From: Luteolibacter sp. LG18
GTDB lineage: Bacteria > Verrucomicrobiota > Verrucomicrobiia > Verrucomicrobiales > Akkermansiaceae
Reading direction: 5' to 3'
Assembly (NCBI RefSeq): GCF_036322585.1
Contig: NZ_AP024600.1
Location: forward strand, 2,356,001-2,420,000
Length of the DNA stretch: 64,000 nt
Shown here: one piece after another, positions 7,855 to 16,448 of the stretch
Layout: each line of letters begins with the position of its first letter
Position numbering within the stretch: the stretch's first letter is position 1
Notes under the pieces: generated by a model
What the model was told of the DNA's origin: nothing
The model's input: the letters and a program-made list of their open reading frames with translations, nothing else
Databases searched by the model: none
Program-made: the position numbers and the translations under genes

Positions 7855-8508
7855 TTAGAAGGTGAAGCGCGCGCCGAGTTCGAAGTCGAAGTCGCTGTCG
7901 AAGTCCACGTCGAGTCCGGACGGGATGTTGTTGCCGGAATCGATGTAGATCCAGCGGGCACCGCCATAGACCTCGAAGTTCGGGGTGAAGTTATAGATCA
8001 GACCCGCGAAGAGCTGTGCGGCGAACACCGTGTCATCCTGGGAGACATTGATGCTTGGCACCGGGCCGGGCGAGAATGCCGCGCGGGCGCTGAAGTCGGT
8101 GAAGGCCACGCCGATACCGCCGCCGAAGTAGGCGTTGAGGTTGCCGGTGAGCTGGCGCTCCAGCTTCACGTTGAAGGTGAGTGGAATCACCTCCAGCTCC
8201 GCGGTGAGCGGGGTGCGGACGACGGCCACGACCACGTTCGGGTCGATGACGGAGGTCGTCTGGTCCTTGTCGGTGTAGCCGGCTTCCAGATAGAGGGCGA
8301 CGTCCCAGCCGCCGACCTTCCACGGCGTGTCCACGCCGATGTGGCCGGTGTAGAGCGGCTCCTCGAAGTCCACGAGGTAACCGGCGCTGCCGCCGATGAA
8401 CCAGTGCCAGAGATCCGGCTCCTGCGGCGGTGGAATGGGGGCTTTCGACGAGGTGCCGGCCCATGCGGAACCGGTCAACGCGAGTGCGAGTGCAAGGGAT
8501 TTCATCAT
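7855..8508 (-). CDS. Outer-membrane beta-barrel protein (paralogue 2)
   Basis: About 217 residues from 8508 (two adjacent ATGs, 8508 and 8505, either usable). It has a signal peptide (MMKSLALALALTGSAWAGT), a short SKAPIPPPQEPDLWHW linker and a beta-barrel ending in ELGARFTF with a terminal Phe. It parallels the product of 6364-7002 throughout: GGSAGYLVDFEEPLYTG, LEAGYTDKDQ, FGGGIGVAFTDF and YGGARWIYID occur in the same order. The two genes point the same way and flank the gene at 7088-7777, which suggests a local duplication. Role unknown; the barrel is too small for a porin with a large channel. Confidence 0.8.
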   Translation of the reverse strand: MMKSLALALALTGSAWAGTSSKAPIPPPQEPDLWHWFIGGSAGYLVDFEEPLYTGHIGVDTPWKVGGWDVALYLEAGYTDKDQTTSVIDPNVVVAVVRTPLTAELEVIPLTFNVKLERQLTGNLNAYFGGGIGVAFTDFSARAAFSPGPVPSINVSQDDTVFAAQLFAGLIYNFTPNFEVYGGARWIYIDSGNNIPSGLDVDFDSDFDFELGARFTF

Positions 8509-8607
8509 AGCATCCCTAACGTAGAGGAGGTTAGGGGCTCGAATCAATCTCTTAGTGATTGCGGAAACGTCGCTCTTTGCAACGTGATCGAGGCGCGGAA
8601 CCGCCTA

Positions 8608-11085
8608 TCAGAATTCCCCGAAAAGATCCATCTGGGGAGGGTTCGCGGCGGGCATGTCGGTGGCCTGGCGGGTGTTCTTCGCCTTCGGGCCGCGGGCTTT
8701 CGCCTCCGGTTTCACCGAGTGGAGCTCGAGGTGGGAGAGGATCGCCTTCGCGCGCTCGAGCACCGGCTTCGGCAGGCCGGCCAGGCGCGCCACCTGGATG
8801 CCGTAGCTCTTGTCGGCTGCGCCGGGCAGGATCTTGCGCAGGAAGATGATCTCGTCGTTCCACTCGCGCACGGCGACGTTGAAATTCGCCACCGCCGGGC
8901 GGGTGGCCTCCAGGTCGGTGAGCTCGTGGTAGTGGGTGGCGAAGAGCGTGCGGCAGCCGGTGATGTCGTGCAGGTGCTCGGCCACCGCCCAGGCGATGGA
9001 CAGTCCGTCGAAGGTCGCGGTGCCGCGGCCGATTTCGTCGAGGATCACCAGCGAACGGTCGGTGGCGTGGTTGAGAATGAGCGCGGTTTCGTTCATCTCG
9101 ACCATGAAGGTTGATTGGCCGCGGGAGAGGTCATCGGAAGCGCCGACGCGGCAGAACACGCGGTCCACCAGGCCGACGATTGCGTTTTCGGCGGGGACGT
9201 AGGCACCGATCTGGGCCATCACGGTGATCAGTGCGACCTGGCGGATGTAGGTCGATTTACCCGCCATGTTCGGGCCGGTGAGGATCTGGAGGCGGGAATC
9301 CTCCGGTTCCATCGCGGTGTCGTTGGGCACGAACTTCTCGCCCTGCAAGGTCTGGTCGAGCACCGGGTGGCGGCCGTTGACAATCACCAGGCGGTTGGAC
9401 TCCTCCAGCACCGGGCGGCAGTGGCGGTGGAGCTGCGCGGTTTCCGCCAGCGCGCACAGCACGTCGATCTCGGCGATCGCGGCGGCTGTCTGCTGGAGCG
9501 CGTCGAGGTGGGTGACGACCTGTTTGCGGAGATCGAGGAAGAGCTCGTATTCGAGCTGCTTCGAGCGCTCCTCGGAGCCCAGCACCTTGTGCTCCATGTC
9601 CTTGAGGCCGGGCGTGATGTAACGCTCGGCGTTGGCCATGGTTTGCTTGCGGATGTAGTCGTCCGGTACCTTCGCGAGATTGGTGGTGGTGATCTCGATG
9701 AAGTAGCCGAAGACGTTGTTGAACTTGATCTTCAGCGAGTCGATGCCGGTGCGCTGGCGCTCGTCCTCCTGCATGCGGGCGATGAAGCCCTTGCCGTCGC
9801 GGGAGATGGCGCGCAGCTCGTCGAGCTCGGGCGACCAGCCGTCGCGGATCATGCCGCCCTCCTTGAGATTGGCGGGCGGTTCCTCGGCCAGCGCGGTGGC
9901 CAGCAGGTGGGTGAGGTCGGTGAAATCGTGGAGGCGGCCGGCGAGCTCCGGCTGTGCGAGGCTGGTCACGTCGTCGCGCAGCGCGGGCACGTGGCCGAGC
10001 GAGATCGCCAGCGCGGAGAGGTCGCGGGCGTTTCCGGAACCCTGGGCGAGGCGGCCGGTGGTGCGCTCGATATCGCGGATGCCCTTGAGGGATTCGCGGC
10101 ACTTCGAGAGCAGGTAGGGTTCGGCCAGGAAGGAGGCGATGCAGTCCTGGCGGGCGACCAGCGTCTCGCGGTCGCGCAGCGGGTGGAGGATCCAGTCCCG
10201 CAGCAGGCGCGCGCCCATCGGGGTGGCGGTGCGGTCGAGGGAGCCGAGCAGGGTGTGGACCTTGCCGGAGCGGGATTCCACCAGGTCGAGGTTCCGCTGC
10301 GAGGCGGCGTCGATCAGCACATGGCAGGTGGACTCGCGGACCCGCAGGTGGCGGATGTGGTCGCAGGACCGGCGGAGCTGGTGGACCAGGTAGTGCAGCA
10401 CGGCCCCGGCCGCGCCGGTGGCGGCGTGGAGATTGCCGCAGCCGAAGCCGTCCAGCGAGTGGACGCTGAAATGATCGCGCAGGAACTGTCCAGCGTGGTC
10501 GGGCAAGAAGGCGTAGCCGTCGTAGGCCAGCGAGTTCGTCAGGCCGGTGAACTCCGCGAGCTGGTGGTCCGGCAGGAGGAGCTCGGAGGGCTGGATGCGG
10601 GCGAGTTCGTCGGAGAGCTGCCCGGCGTCGTCGAACTCGGCCACGGTGAACTCGCCGGTGGTGTGGTCCACGCAGGCGAGGCCGGACTTCTTGCCCTGCC
10701 GGAACACGGCGGCGAGGTAGTTCGGGCGCTGATCGTCGAGCAGGCTCAGGTTGTCGATCGAGCCGGCGGTGAGGATGCGGGAAATCTCGCGTTCGACCAG
10801 CTTGCCGGGTTTCGGATCGGAGGTCTGTTCGGCGATGGCGACCCGTTTCCCGGCTTTGAGCAGGCGGGCCAGGTAGGCCTCCGCCGCGTGGTAGGGCACC
10901 CCGCACATCGGCGTGGTGTGGCGCTTGGTCAGGGCGACATTGAGGATCGGCGCGGCGGTCTTCGCGTCCTCGAAGAACATCTCATAAAAGTCCCCGAGCC
11001 GGTACATCAGCAGGACATCCGCGGGCAGGGTGCGCCGCATGGCCTGATACTGGGCCATCATCGGGGTGAGGGTGTCGCCGGACAT
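8608..11085 (-). CDS. mutS: DNA mismatch repair protein MutS
   Basis: About 825 residues. The mismatch-reading Phe-x-Glu motif is present near the N-terminus (GDFYEMFFEDA), then the connector, core and clamp domains, then the ATPase with Walker A GPNMAGKSTYIRQ, the ABC-like STFMVEMNETA segment and LVILDEIGRGTATFDGLSIAW (Walker B). MutS recognises mispairs and recruits MutL. The start at 11085 (MSGDTLTPMMAQYQAM) agrees with the family; the 12 extra residues possible upstream do not. The C-terminus ends with a Pro-rich QMDLFGEF tail, as in many MutS proteins (a beta-clamp-binding type motif). No mutL in the window. Confidence 0.97.
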   Translation of the reverse strand: MSGDTLTPMMAQYQAMRRTLPADVLLMYRLGDFYEMFFEDAKTAAPILNVALTKRHTTPMCGVPYHAAEAYLARLLKAGKRVAIAEQTSDPKPGKLVEREISRILTAGSIDNLSLLDDQRPNYLAAVFRQGKKSGLACVDHTTGEFTVAEFDDAGQLSDELARIQPSELLLPDHQLAEFTGLTNSLAYDGYAFLPDHAGQFLRDHFSVHSLDGFGCGNLHAATGAAGAVLHYLVHQLRRSCDHIRHLRVRESTCHVLIDAASQRNLDLVESRSGKVHTLLGSLDRTATPMGARLLRDWILHPLRDRETLVARQDCIASFLAEPYLLSKCRESLKGIRDIERTTGRLAQGSGNARDLSALAISLGHVPALRDDVTSLAQPELAGRLHDFTDLTHLLATALAEEPPANLKEGGMIRDGWSPELDELRAISRDGKGFIARMQEDERQRTGIDSLKIKFNNVFGYFIEITTTNLAKVPDDYIRKQTMANAERYITPGLKDMEHKVLGSEERSKQLEYELFLDLRKQVVTHLDALQQTAAAIAEIDVLCALAETAQLHRHCRPVLEESNRLVIVNGRHPVLDQTLQGEKFVPNDTAMEPEDSRLQILTGPNMAGKSTYIRQVALITVMAQIGAYVPAENAIVGLVDRVFCRVGASDDLSRGQSTFMVEMNETALILNHATDRSLVILDEIGRGTATFDGLSIAWAVAEHLHDITGCRTLFATHYHELTDLEATRPAVANFNVAVREWNDEIIFLRKILPGAADKSYGIQVARLAGLPKPVLERAKAILSHLELHSVKPEAKARGPKAKNTRQATDMPAANPPQMDLFGEF

Positions 11086-11189
11086 GGGGCGAAGCCTCCC
11101 GGCACGGCCGGAATCAGGCAAGAGGGAACGCGTTCCGATCCCTCATTTTCGGATGGGCAAGCGGCCCGCTTGCGTGCAAATGACAGCCG

Positions 11190-11612
11190 ATGAAACTCCA
11201 CGCGATCTGCGCAACCCTCGCCGCCGCCGCCCTGTCCCTCCAAGCCGCCCGTGCCGCCGACAAGCCCGAAACCGAGCTCGGCAAACAGATGGAGGCCGCC
11301 AACGACGCCCTCAAGGCGATGAAGAAGGAAACCGACCCGGCCAAGGGCGCCGCCCTCGCCCGCGAGGTGGAAGCCGCCCTGGTGAAGAGCCTCGGCGAGG
11401 TCCCCTCCACCCTTGAGAAAACCCCGGAGCCGGAGAAGGCCAAGGCGCTCGCCAATTACCGCACCCTGATCGCCAAGACCTACGTCACCGTCAGCCAGAT
11501 CGAGGAAGCCTACCTCGCCAACGACCTGGAAAAGGTGAAGACGCTCTCCGAGTCGCTCCGCCCGGACAAGAAGGAAGGCCACGAGAAGTACAAGCCGAAG
11601 GACGAGAAGTGA
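11190..11612 (+). CDS. Periplasmic cytochrome b562-like protein
   Basis: A 140-residue exported protein (signal peptide to about residue 22, ...AARA/A). The mature part is a four-helix bundle with the two axial haem ligands of cytochrome b562 in the right places: Met34 in LGKQMEAANDALKAM (compare LEDNMETLNDNLKVI in the E. coli protein, quoted from memory) and His131 in KKEGHEKYKP (compare NAYHQKYR). Their spacing is 97 residues against 95 in E. coli. There is no CxxCH or CxxxCH site, so haem would be non-covalent, as in b562. Function of this family is unknown beyond electron carriage. It stands alone between mutS (divergent) and a terminator. Without haem-binding data a haem-free relative of the same fold cannot be excluded. 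Confidence 0.72.
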   Translation: MKLHAICATLAAAALSLQAARAADKPETELGKQMEAANDALKAMKKETDPAKGAALAREVEAALVKSLGEVPSTLEKTPEPEKAKALANYRTLIAKTYVTVSQIEEAYLANDLEKVKTLSESLRPDKKEGHEKYKPKDEK

Positions 11613-11642
11613 TTTCCCAGGCGCCTCCCGCCGCCTGAACAA

Positions 11643-11680
11643 AAAAGCCCCGGACGAGCGCTCGTCCGGGGCTTTTGGTT
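11643..11680. terminator. Strong bidirectional terminator
   Basis: A perfect 16-bp stem (11643-11658 with 11661-11676) flanked by A- and T-tracts, between the convergent genes ending at 11612 and 11700. Confidence 0.88.
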
Positions 11681-11699
11681 TAAAGGAGTTCGGCGGGGT

Positions 11700-12362
11700 T
11701 CAGTCCTCGACCTTCACCGTGGTGCCGACCTTCACCTTCGAGTAGACGATCGGCATCACCGCGCTCGGGCCGCGCACGCAGGCGTGGGAGGCGGGGCGGC
11801 GGCGGACCGGACCGATGTGGTGTCCCACGCCATCCCAGGTCAGGCGCATCCAGTAGCGCATTTCCGCGCCTTCGAAGCGACCGCCTTCCGGGATCGGATC
11901 GAGCTGCACGTCGGCGTTGCCATTGGTCACTTCACCGGCGGCGTCGAGGATCTTGCCGTAGCGGTTGGACTTCTTGTCCACGACCTTCTCGAGGATGTTG
12001 TAGGTCCCCGGAGGCGTCGGGCGGCTCGGGATGCCGGAGCAGATCGGGTAGTCGATCGCCACGTCCTCGCCGTTCATCAGGTAGCCGCGTTGCTTCGAGA
12101 GCGAGATCAGGACGCGGGAGTTGCTTTCATTGGTGCGGGAAAGCACCTCCTCGTTTTTCCAAACCGACTTCCAACCGTCCTTGGCGGCCGGGTTCTTCAG
12201 CTCGGCCTGGAAGTATTCGTAGGTCCCGGGCTTGTTGGGATTCACGAACTGGCCTTTGGCATCGGTCGTGGGTTTGGGTTTGCCGGGCTGGTTGGCGCAG
12301 CTCGCGAGGAACACGGCGGCCAGGGCTGCGGCGGCGGTCGTGAGGAGTTTGGCTGGATTCAT
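11700..12362 (-). CDS. L,D-transpeptidase (YkuD-type) lipoprotein
   Basis: About 220 residues from the ATG at 12362. It has a lipoprotein signal peptide (AAVFLASCANQ; Cys near residue 22). The YkuD domain covers about residues 85-215: ...YPICSGIPSRPTPPGTYNI is the usual substrate-lid and PTPxG motif, and HHIGPVRRRPASHACVRG holds the catalytic His and Cys195. L,D-transpeptidases cross-link peptidoglycan stem peptides 3-3 or attach envelope proteins. The canonical sequence is SHGCIR; here Gly is replaced by Ala (SHACVR). The open frame extends to 12581, but those residues are Arg/Pro-rich and hide the signal peptide, so they are left out. Confidence 0.85.
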   Translation of the reverse strand: MNPAKLLTTAAAALAAVFLASCANQPGKPKPTTDAKGQFVNPNKPGTYEYFQAELKNPAAKDGWKSVWKNEEVLSRTNESNSRVLISLSKQRGYLMNGEDVAIDYPICSGIPSRPTPPGTYNILEKVVDKKSNRYGKILDAAGEVTNGNADVQLDPIPEGGRFEGAEMRYWMRLTWDGVGHHIGPVRRRPASHACVRGPSAVMPIVYSKVKVGTTVKVED

Positions 12363-12441
12363 GAGAATGGCTGGGGCGGGACCCTTACGGTATTTCCGTA
12401 GGGATGGCAATGCCCACATGCGGGGGTTAGAACGGTGAGGA

Positions 12442-14922
12442 TCAGATGGTTGCGGCGGCCGGCTCCGGAGTCTCCTGGACTTCGCGGACCTTCCACACCG
12501 CCAGCAGCGATTTGAAGTTCGGGGGCACCTGCGCCACCGGGTGGCCGTCGGCGTTGAGCGTGGTGGCGACGGAGCTGCCATCCACCTGCAGGACCAGCGC
12601 TTCCCAGCCCTTTGGAAGGCCGCGCAGCACCAGCGACATTTTCCCGTAGCCGGGCTTCCACGAGCCGGTCCACTCGCGGGTCAGTTGCAAGGTGCCCGAC
12701 GAGCCCTCGACCTTGAACGTGGAGTCGCGGTAAACGCCATCCTTCCACGCCTGACCGTCGCCATCGTCCTCATACCAGCGGCTCGTTTCCGCGCCGTTCT
12801 TCCACCACACCCGCAGCTCGGGCTCGGGGTGGGGGATTTCACCGACGTACTGCTGGAGCGGCCAGTGCGGAAGCACCGCGCCCGCGTGCACGAACACCGG
12901 GATACGGTCGATCGGGCAATCGACCCAGATGTCCTTGCGGACGGACTTGGGCTTGAGATCGTCGTGGTAGCAGAACCAATCGCCTTCCGGCAGGTAGAGG
13001 AAGCGGCCTTCCTCGCCCTCGCGGGTCATCGGGATCACCAGCAGGTGGTCTCCGAAGAAGAACTCGGTGCTGCGCCAGTAGGCGTCCGGATCGCGGTGCG
13101 CCACCAGCGGCATCGGCCGCAGCATCGGCGTGCCGTCGCTCACGTATTGCCAGAAGGCGCTGTAGATCACCGGCAGCAGGCGGTAGCGCAGTTCGATCGC
13201 CTGCTTGACCAGGCTGGTCGTGTCCTCGCCGAAGGACCAGGGTTCCTGATCGCCGTGGTCGCCGGAGGAGTGCGTGCGGAAGAAGGGATGGAACACCGCC
13301 ATCTGCACCCAGCGGAGGTAGAGCTCCGGAGTGGGGGTCTCGATGAAGCCGCCGACGTCCGAGCCGATGAACGACATGCCGGAGATCGCGAGGCGCTGGC
13401 ATTGCAGGCTGGCGATGTGCAGGTGCTCCCAGGACGCAACGTTGTCCCCGGTCCATGCGCAGGCGTGGCGCTGGGTGCCGGCGTAGGCCGAGCGGGTGAT
13501 GGAAAAGGTGCGCTTGCCGCCGCCGAACCGGCGCAGGCCTTCCTGGGTGGCACGCACCATCTGCATGCCGTAGACGTTGTGCGCCTTCCGGTGCGAGCAC
13601 GGGTGGCCGTCGTAATCGTGGCGGACGTCGTGGGAGAACGTGCCGTCCTCGAACACCGCGGGCTCGTTCATGTCATTCCACACGCCGCGCACGCCGATGT
13701 CCTCGACGAGGCCCTTGAACTGCTCCGCCCACCATTCGCGGACGTCGGGGCGGGTGAAATCCGGGAAATGGCACAGGCCCGGCCACACCGAGCCCTTCGC
13801 CAGGTTTCCGTCCTGGCGGCGGCAGTACATGTCCTTGTCGATGCCGTCCTGCCACACCGGGTAGTTCGGATCGATCTTCAGGCCGGGGTCGATGATGACC
13901 ACGGTCTTGAAGCCGTCCTTCTCCAGGTCGGCGACCATGCCCTTCGGATCCGGGAATCGCTCGGCGTCCCAAGTGAAGCAGCGGTAGCCGTCCATGTAGT
14001 CGATGTCCAGGTAGAGGGCATCGCAGGGGATCTTGCGGTCGCGGAAGCCCTTGCCGATCGCGCGGAACACAGCGTCCGGGTAGTAGCTCCACTTGCACTG
14101 GTGGTAGCCCAGCGCCCACAGCGGCGGCATCCCGGGCCGGCCGGTCAGGCGGGTGTAGGCGCGCACCACGTCGAAGGGCGCGTCACCGTGGAAGAAGTAG
14201 TAGTTCATCTCGCCGCCCTCCGCCGAGAAGGCGGTGCGGTTCGGCTGCTCCGCGCCGAAGTCGAAGCGGGAGCGGAAGGTGTTGTCGAAGAATATGCCGT
14301 AGGTGCCGCCGCGGTGCATCCCGATGTAGAACGGGATGTTCTTGTAGAGCGGGTCGCTGTCCGGGCCGAAGGCGTAGGTGTCGCTGCCCCACAGGTCGAA
14401 GCGGCGGCCGCGCAGGTTCAGGTCGCAGGATTTGTCCCCCAGTCCGTAGAAATGCTCTCCGGGCTGATAGGTTTTCATCATCTTCACCACCTCGCCGCCG
14501 AAGGTCTTGTTATCCTGCCAGTGGAATCCCTTGTCATCCTGGCACAGCGGCTTGCCCGTGCGCGCGTCGGAGATGGTGGTCTTGAGCCCGTTGCGAGATA
14601 CACGGATCGACAGCGCCGCGGTGCGGATCGCCACGCCATCCCCGAACTCGACCACCTCGTGCGGCGGCAGTTCGGGTTTGAAATCCGGGTCGACGGCGTA
14701 GGAGAAATCGCTCTCGAAACGTCCTTCCGGACTGAAGCGGAACCGCACCATTCCGGCCTCGATGACCTGGATGCGCAGCAGCACTTGGTTGTCCGTCAGG
14801 ATGTCCACCACGCCGTCCGAGGGGCGGCTGATGGTCCGGATCGTGCCTGGGAAAAGGTCCGCCCACCCTTCGGAGGTGCGGTGCTTTTCCATGTAGTTGC
14901 CGGAGAATTCGTCAGAAGCCAT
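12442..14922 (-). CDS. Glycoside hydrolase family 31 (alpha-glucosidase type)
   Basis: About 826 residues with no signal peptide, so probably cytoplasmic. It shows the GH31 layout: an N-terminal beta-sandwich with FYGLGDKSCDLNLRG (residues about 145-160), the (beta/alpha)8 barrel with the catalytic nucleophile Asp in GVWNDMNEPAVF (about residue 416), the acid/base region AWTGDNVASWEHL, the SGMSFIGSDVGGF section, and C-terminal beta domains. The likely reaction is hydrolysis or transfer of alpha-1,4/1,6-linked glucose from malto-oligosaccharides or glycogen; alpha-xylosidase activity cannot be excluded. The ATG at 14922 (MASDEFSGNY) was chosen; a second ATG lies 10 codons further in. It is divergent from the GT4/5 gene, about 196 bases between starts, and belongs to a glucan cluster. 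Confidence 0.92.
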   Translation of the reverse strand: MASDEFSGNYMEKHRTSEGWADLFPGTIRTISRPSDGVVDILTDNQVLLRIQVIEAGMVRFRFSPEGRFESDFSYAVDPDFKPELPPHEVVEFGDGVAIRTAALSIRVSRNGLKTTISDARTGKPLCQDDKGFHWQDNKTFGGEVVKMMKTYQPGEHFYGLGDKSCDLNLRGRRFDLWGSDTYAFGPDSDPLYKNIPFYIGMHRGGTYGIFFDNTFRSRFDFGAEQPNRTAFSAEGGEMNYYFFHGDAPFDVVRAYTRLTGRPGMPPLWALGYHQCKWSYYPDAVFRAIGKGFRDRKIPCDALYLDIDYMDGYRCFTWDAERFPDPKGMVADLEKDGFKTVVIIDPGLKIDPNYPVWQDGIDKDMYCRRQDGNLAKGSVWPGLCHFPDFTRPDVREWWAEQFKGLVEDIGVRGVWNDMNEPAVFEDGTFSHDVRHDYDGHPCSHRKAHNVYGMQMVRATQEGLRRFGGGKRTFSITRSAYAGTQRHACAWTGDNVASWEHLHIASLQCQRLAISGMSFIGSDVGGFIETPTPELYLRWVQMAVFHPFFRTHSSGDHGDQEPWSFGEDTTSLVKQAIELRYRLLPVIYSAFWQYVSDGTPMLRPMPLVAHRDPDAYWRSTEFFFGDHLLVIPMTREGEEGRFLYLPEGDWFCYHDDLKPKSVRKDIWVDCPIDRIPVFVHAGAVLPHWPLQQYVGEIPHPEPELRVWWKNGAETSRWYEDDGDGQAWKDGVYRDSTFKVEGSSGTLQLTREWTGSWKPGYGKMSLVLRGLPKGWEALVLQVDGSSVATTLNADGHPVAQVPPNFKSLLAVWKVREVQETPEPAAATI

Positions 14923-15118
14923 GGGAGAGAGGTCAGCGGGACTATTAAACCGGGTAGCGTCCAGCGTGCCAAGCTTGCGATTTCGCGTGCGTGACGACTC
15001 CGGCACCGTTGGAGAAACGATCCTTTCTCGACATTGGCCCGCCGTTTGCTTTGGGTGTTGGCGATCGCCCGCACGTTTGAAAATCAACGAACTGCGTGTT
15101 AGGTCGATCTTCCTCCAT

Positions 15119-16411
15119 ATGAAGCGGTTGCGTGTCTTGAAGCTGGGTTGGGAGTTTCCTCCATTGATCAACGGAGGCTTGGGAATCGCTTGCCTGGGTT
15201 TGTCCCGGGCGCTTTCGAAGCATGTCGACCTCCGGGTCGTGGTGCCCCGCACCGCTCCCGAGGACCACTTCGATGGGTTCACCCTGACCGGCCTGAACAA
15301 CCTGCGGGTCGAGGACCTCCAGAGTGTCGAGGGCCGCTACCGCTACGAGAGTTTCTCGAAGGTCCAGCGGGTGCCCATCCACCTCGATCCGTATGAGGAC
15401 GGGGAGACCACGATGGAGACCCTGGAGCACATCCCGGGAGGAGAGATCCGCTTTTCCCAGACCACCCGCCGCCAGCTTGAGCAATTCAAGATGGGGGAGT
15501 TGTATGGGGAAGATTTGGGTAACAAGGTGATCGAGTTTTCAAAGATCGCCGCGAAGCTCGCGCTTCAAGATGACTTCGATGTCGTCCACGCCCATGACTG
15601 GATGACTTTTTTGGCGGGCGTGGAGGTGAAAAAAGCCACCGGAAAACCGCTGGTGATCCATGTCCACGCGTCCCAGTACGACCGCGCCGGCGCCGATGCC
15701 CGCGGTTGGATCTATGATATCGAGAAATACGGTATGGAGGAGGCTGACCGGGTCATTCCGGTGAGCAACTACACCGGACAGGTGGTGACCGGCCACTACG
15801 GCATCGATCCGGGCAAGGTGCGTGCGGTCCACAACGGTGCCGATCCGGTCGAGGTTTTCAGCACCCACAAGAAATTCCCGGAAAAACTCGTGCTCTTCCT
15901 CGGCCGCCTCACGGCGCAGAAGGGGCCCGAGTTCTTCCTGGAAATCGCCGCCAAGGTGCTCGCCGTAAACAAGGACGTCCGCTTCGTGGTCGCCGGCACC
16001 GGTGAAAAGCTCCGTCCGCTGATCGAAACCGGGGCGTTCCACGGCCTCGGCGGTCACTTCCACTTCACCGGCTTCCTGAACAAGGAGAAGGTGAACGAGC
16101 TGCTCTCGATGACCGATGTCTACTGCATGCCCTCCGTTTCCGAGCCCTTCGGGCTCTCGGCGCTGGAGGCCGCGCAGTTTGGCATTCCCGCCGTCATCTC
16201 GAAGCAGTCCGGCGTCGCCGAAGTCCTGAGGGGTGCGCTCAAGGCGGACTTCTGGGACGTCGACCTGATGGCCAAGCACATCATCGACCTGATCACCGAC
16301 GACGAACTCCGTGAGAAGGTCGTGGAGCAGGCGAAGCGCGACATCGAGGCCTCCACCTGGGACGCCGCCGCCGAGAAGGTCGTTGAGATTTACCGGGAAC
16401 TCGTTCCTTGA
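15119..16411 (+). CDS. Glycogen-synthase-like glycosyltransferase (GT4/GT5 fold)
   Basis: About 430 residues from the ATG at 15119. The N-terminal Rossmann half starts VLKLGWEFPPLINGGLGIA, matching the nucleotide-sugar-dependent starch/glycogen synthase N-domain motif; HDWMTFLAGVEVKKATGKPLVIHVHA follows. The C-terminal GT-B half has LVLFLGRLTAQKGPEFFLE and the donor-binding E-x7-E motif in SEPFGLSALEAAQFGIPAV. The protein shares most with the short archaeal/cyanobacterial type of glycogen synthase. It probably extends an alpha-1,4-glucan from an NDP-glucose. The stop is 37 bases before the GH57 gene, so the two form an operon. Another role in surface glycan assembly is possible but the GH57 and GH31 neighbours favour glycogen. 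Confidence 0.87.
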   Translation: MKRLRVLKLGWEFPPLINGGLGIACLGLSRALSKHVDLRVVVPRTAPEDHFDGFTLTGLNNLRVEDLQSVEGRYRYESFSKVQRVPIHLDPYEDGETTMETLEHIPGGEIRFSQTTRRQLEQFKMGELYGEDLGNKVIEFSKIAAKLALQDDFDVVHAHDWMTFLAGVEVKKATGKPLVIHVHASQYDRAGADARGWIYDIEKYGMEEADRVIPVSNYTGQVVTGHYGIDPGKVRAVHNGADPVEVFSTHKKFPEKLVLFLGRLTAQKGPEFFLEIAAKVLAVNKDVRFVVAGTGEKLRPLIETGAFHGLGGHFHFTGFLNKEKVNELLSMTDVYCMPSVSEPFGLSALEAAQFGIPAVISKQSGVAEVLRGALKADFWDVDLMAKHIIDLITDDELREKVVEQAKRDIEASTWDAAAEKVVEIYRELVP

Positions 16412-16448
16412 TCCACCGGGGAATTTTCCCCACGCTCCCCAGTTCCCG

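Noticed and set aside
9115-11193. A 692-codon forward frame over mutS
   Set aside because: It is antisense to a full-length MutS with all motifs; the translation has no recognisable domain.
12541-14994. An 817-codon forward frame over the GH31 gene
   Set aside because: Antisense to an intact GH31 enzyme; Arg/Val/His-rich shadow composition.
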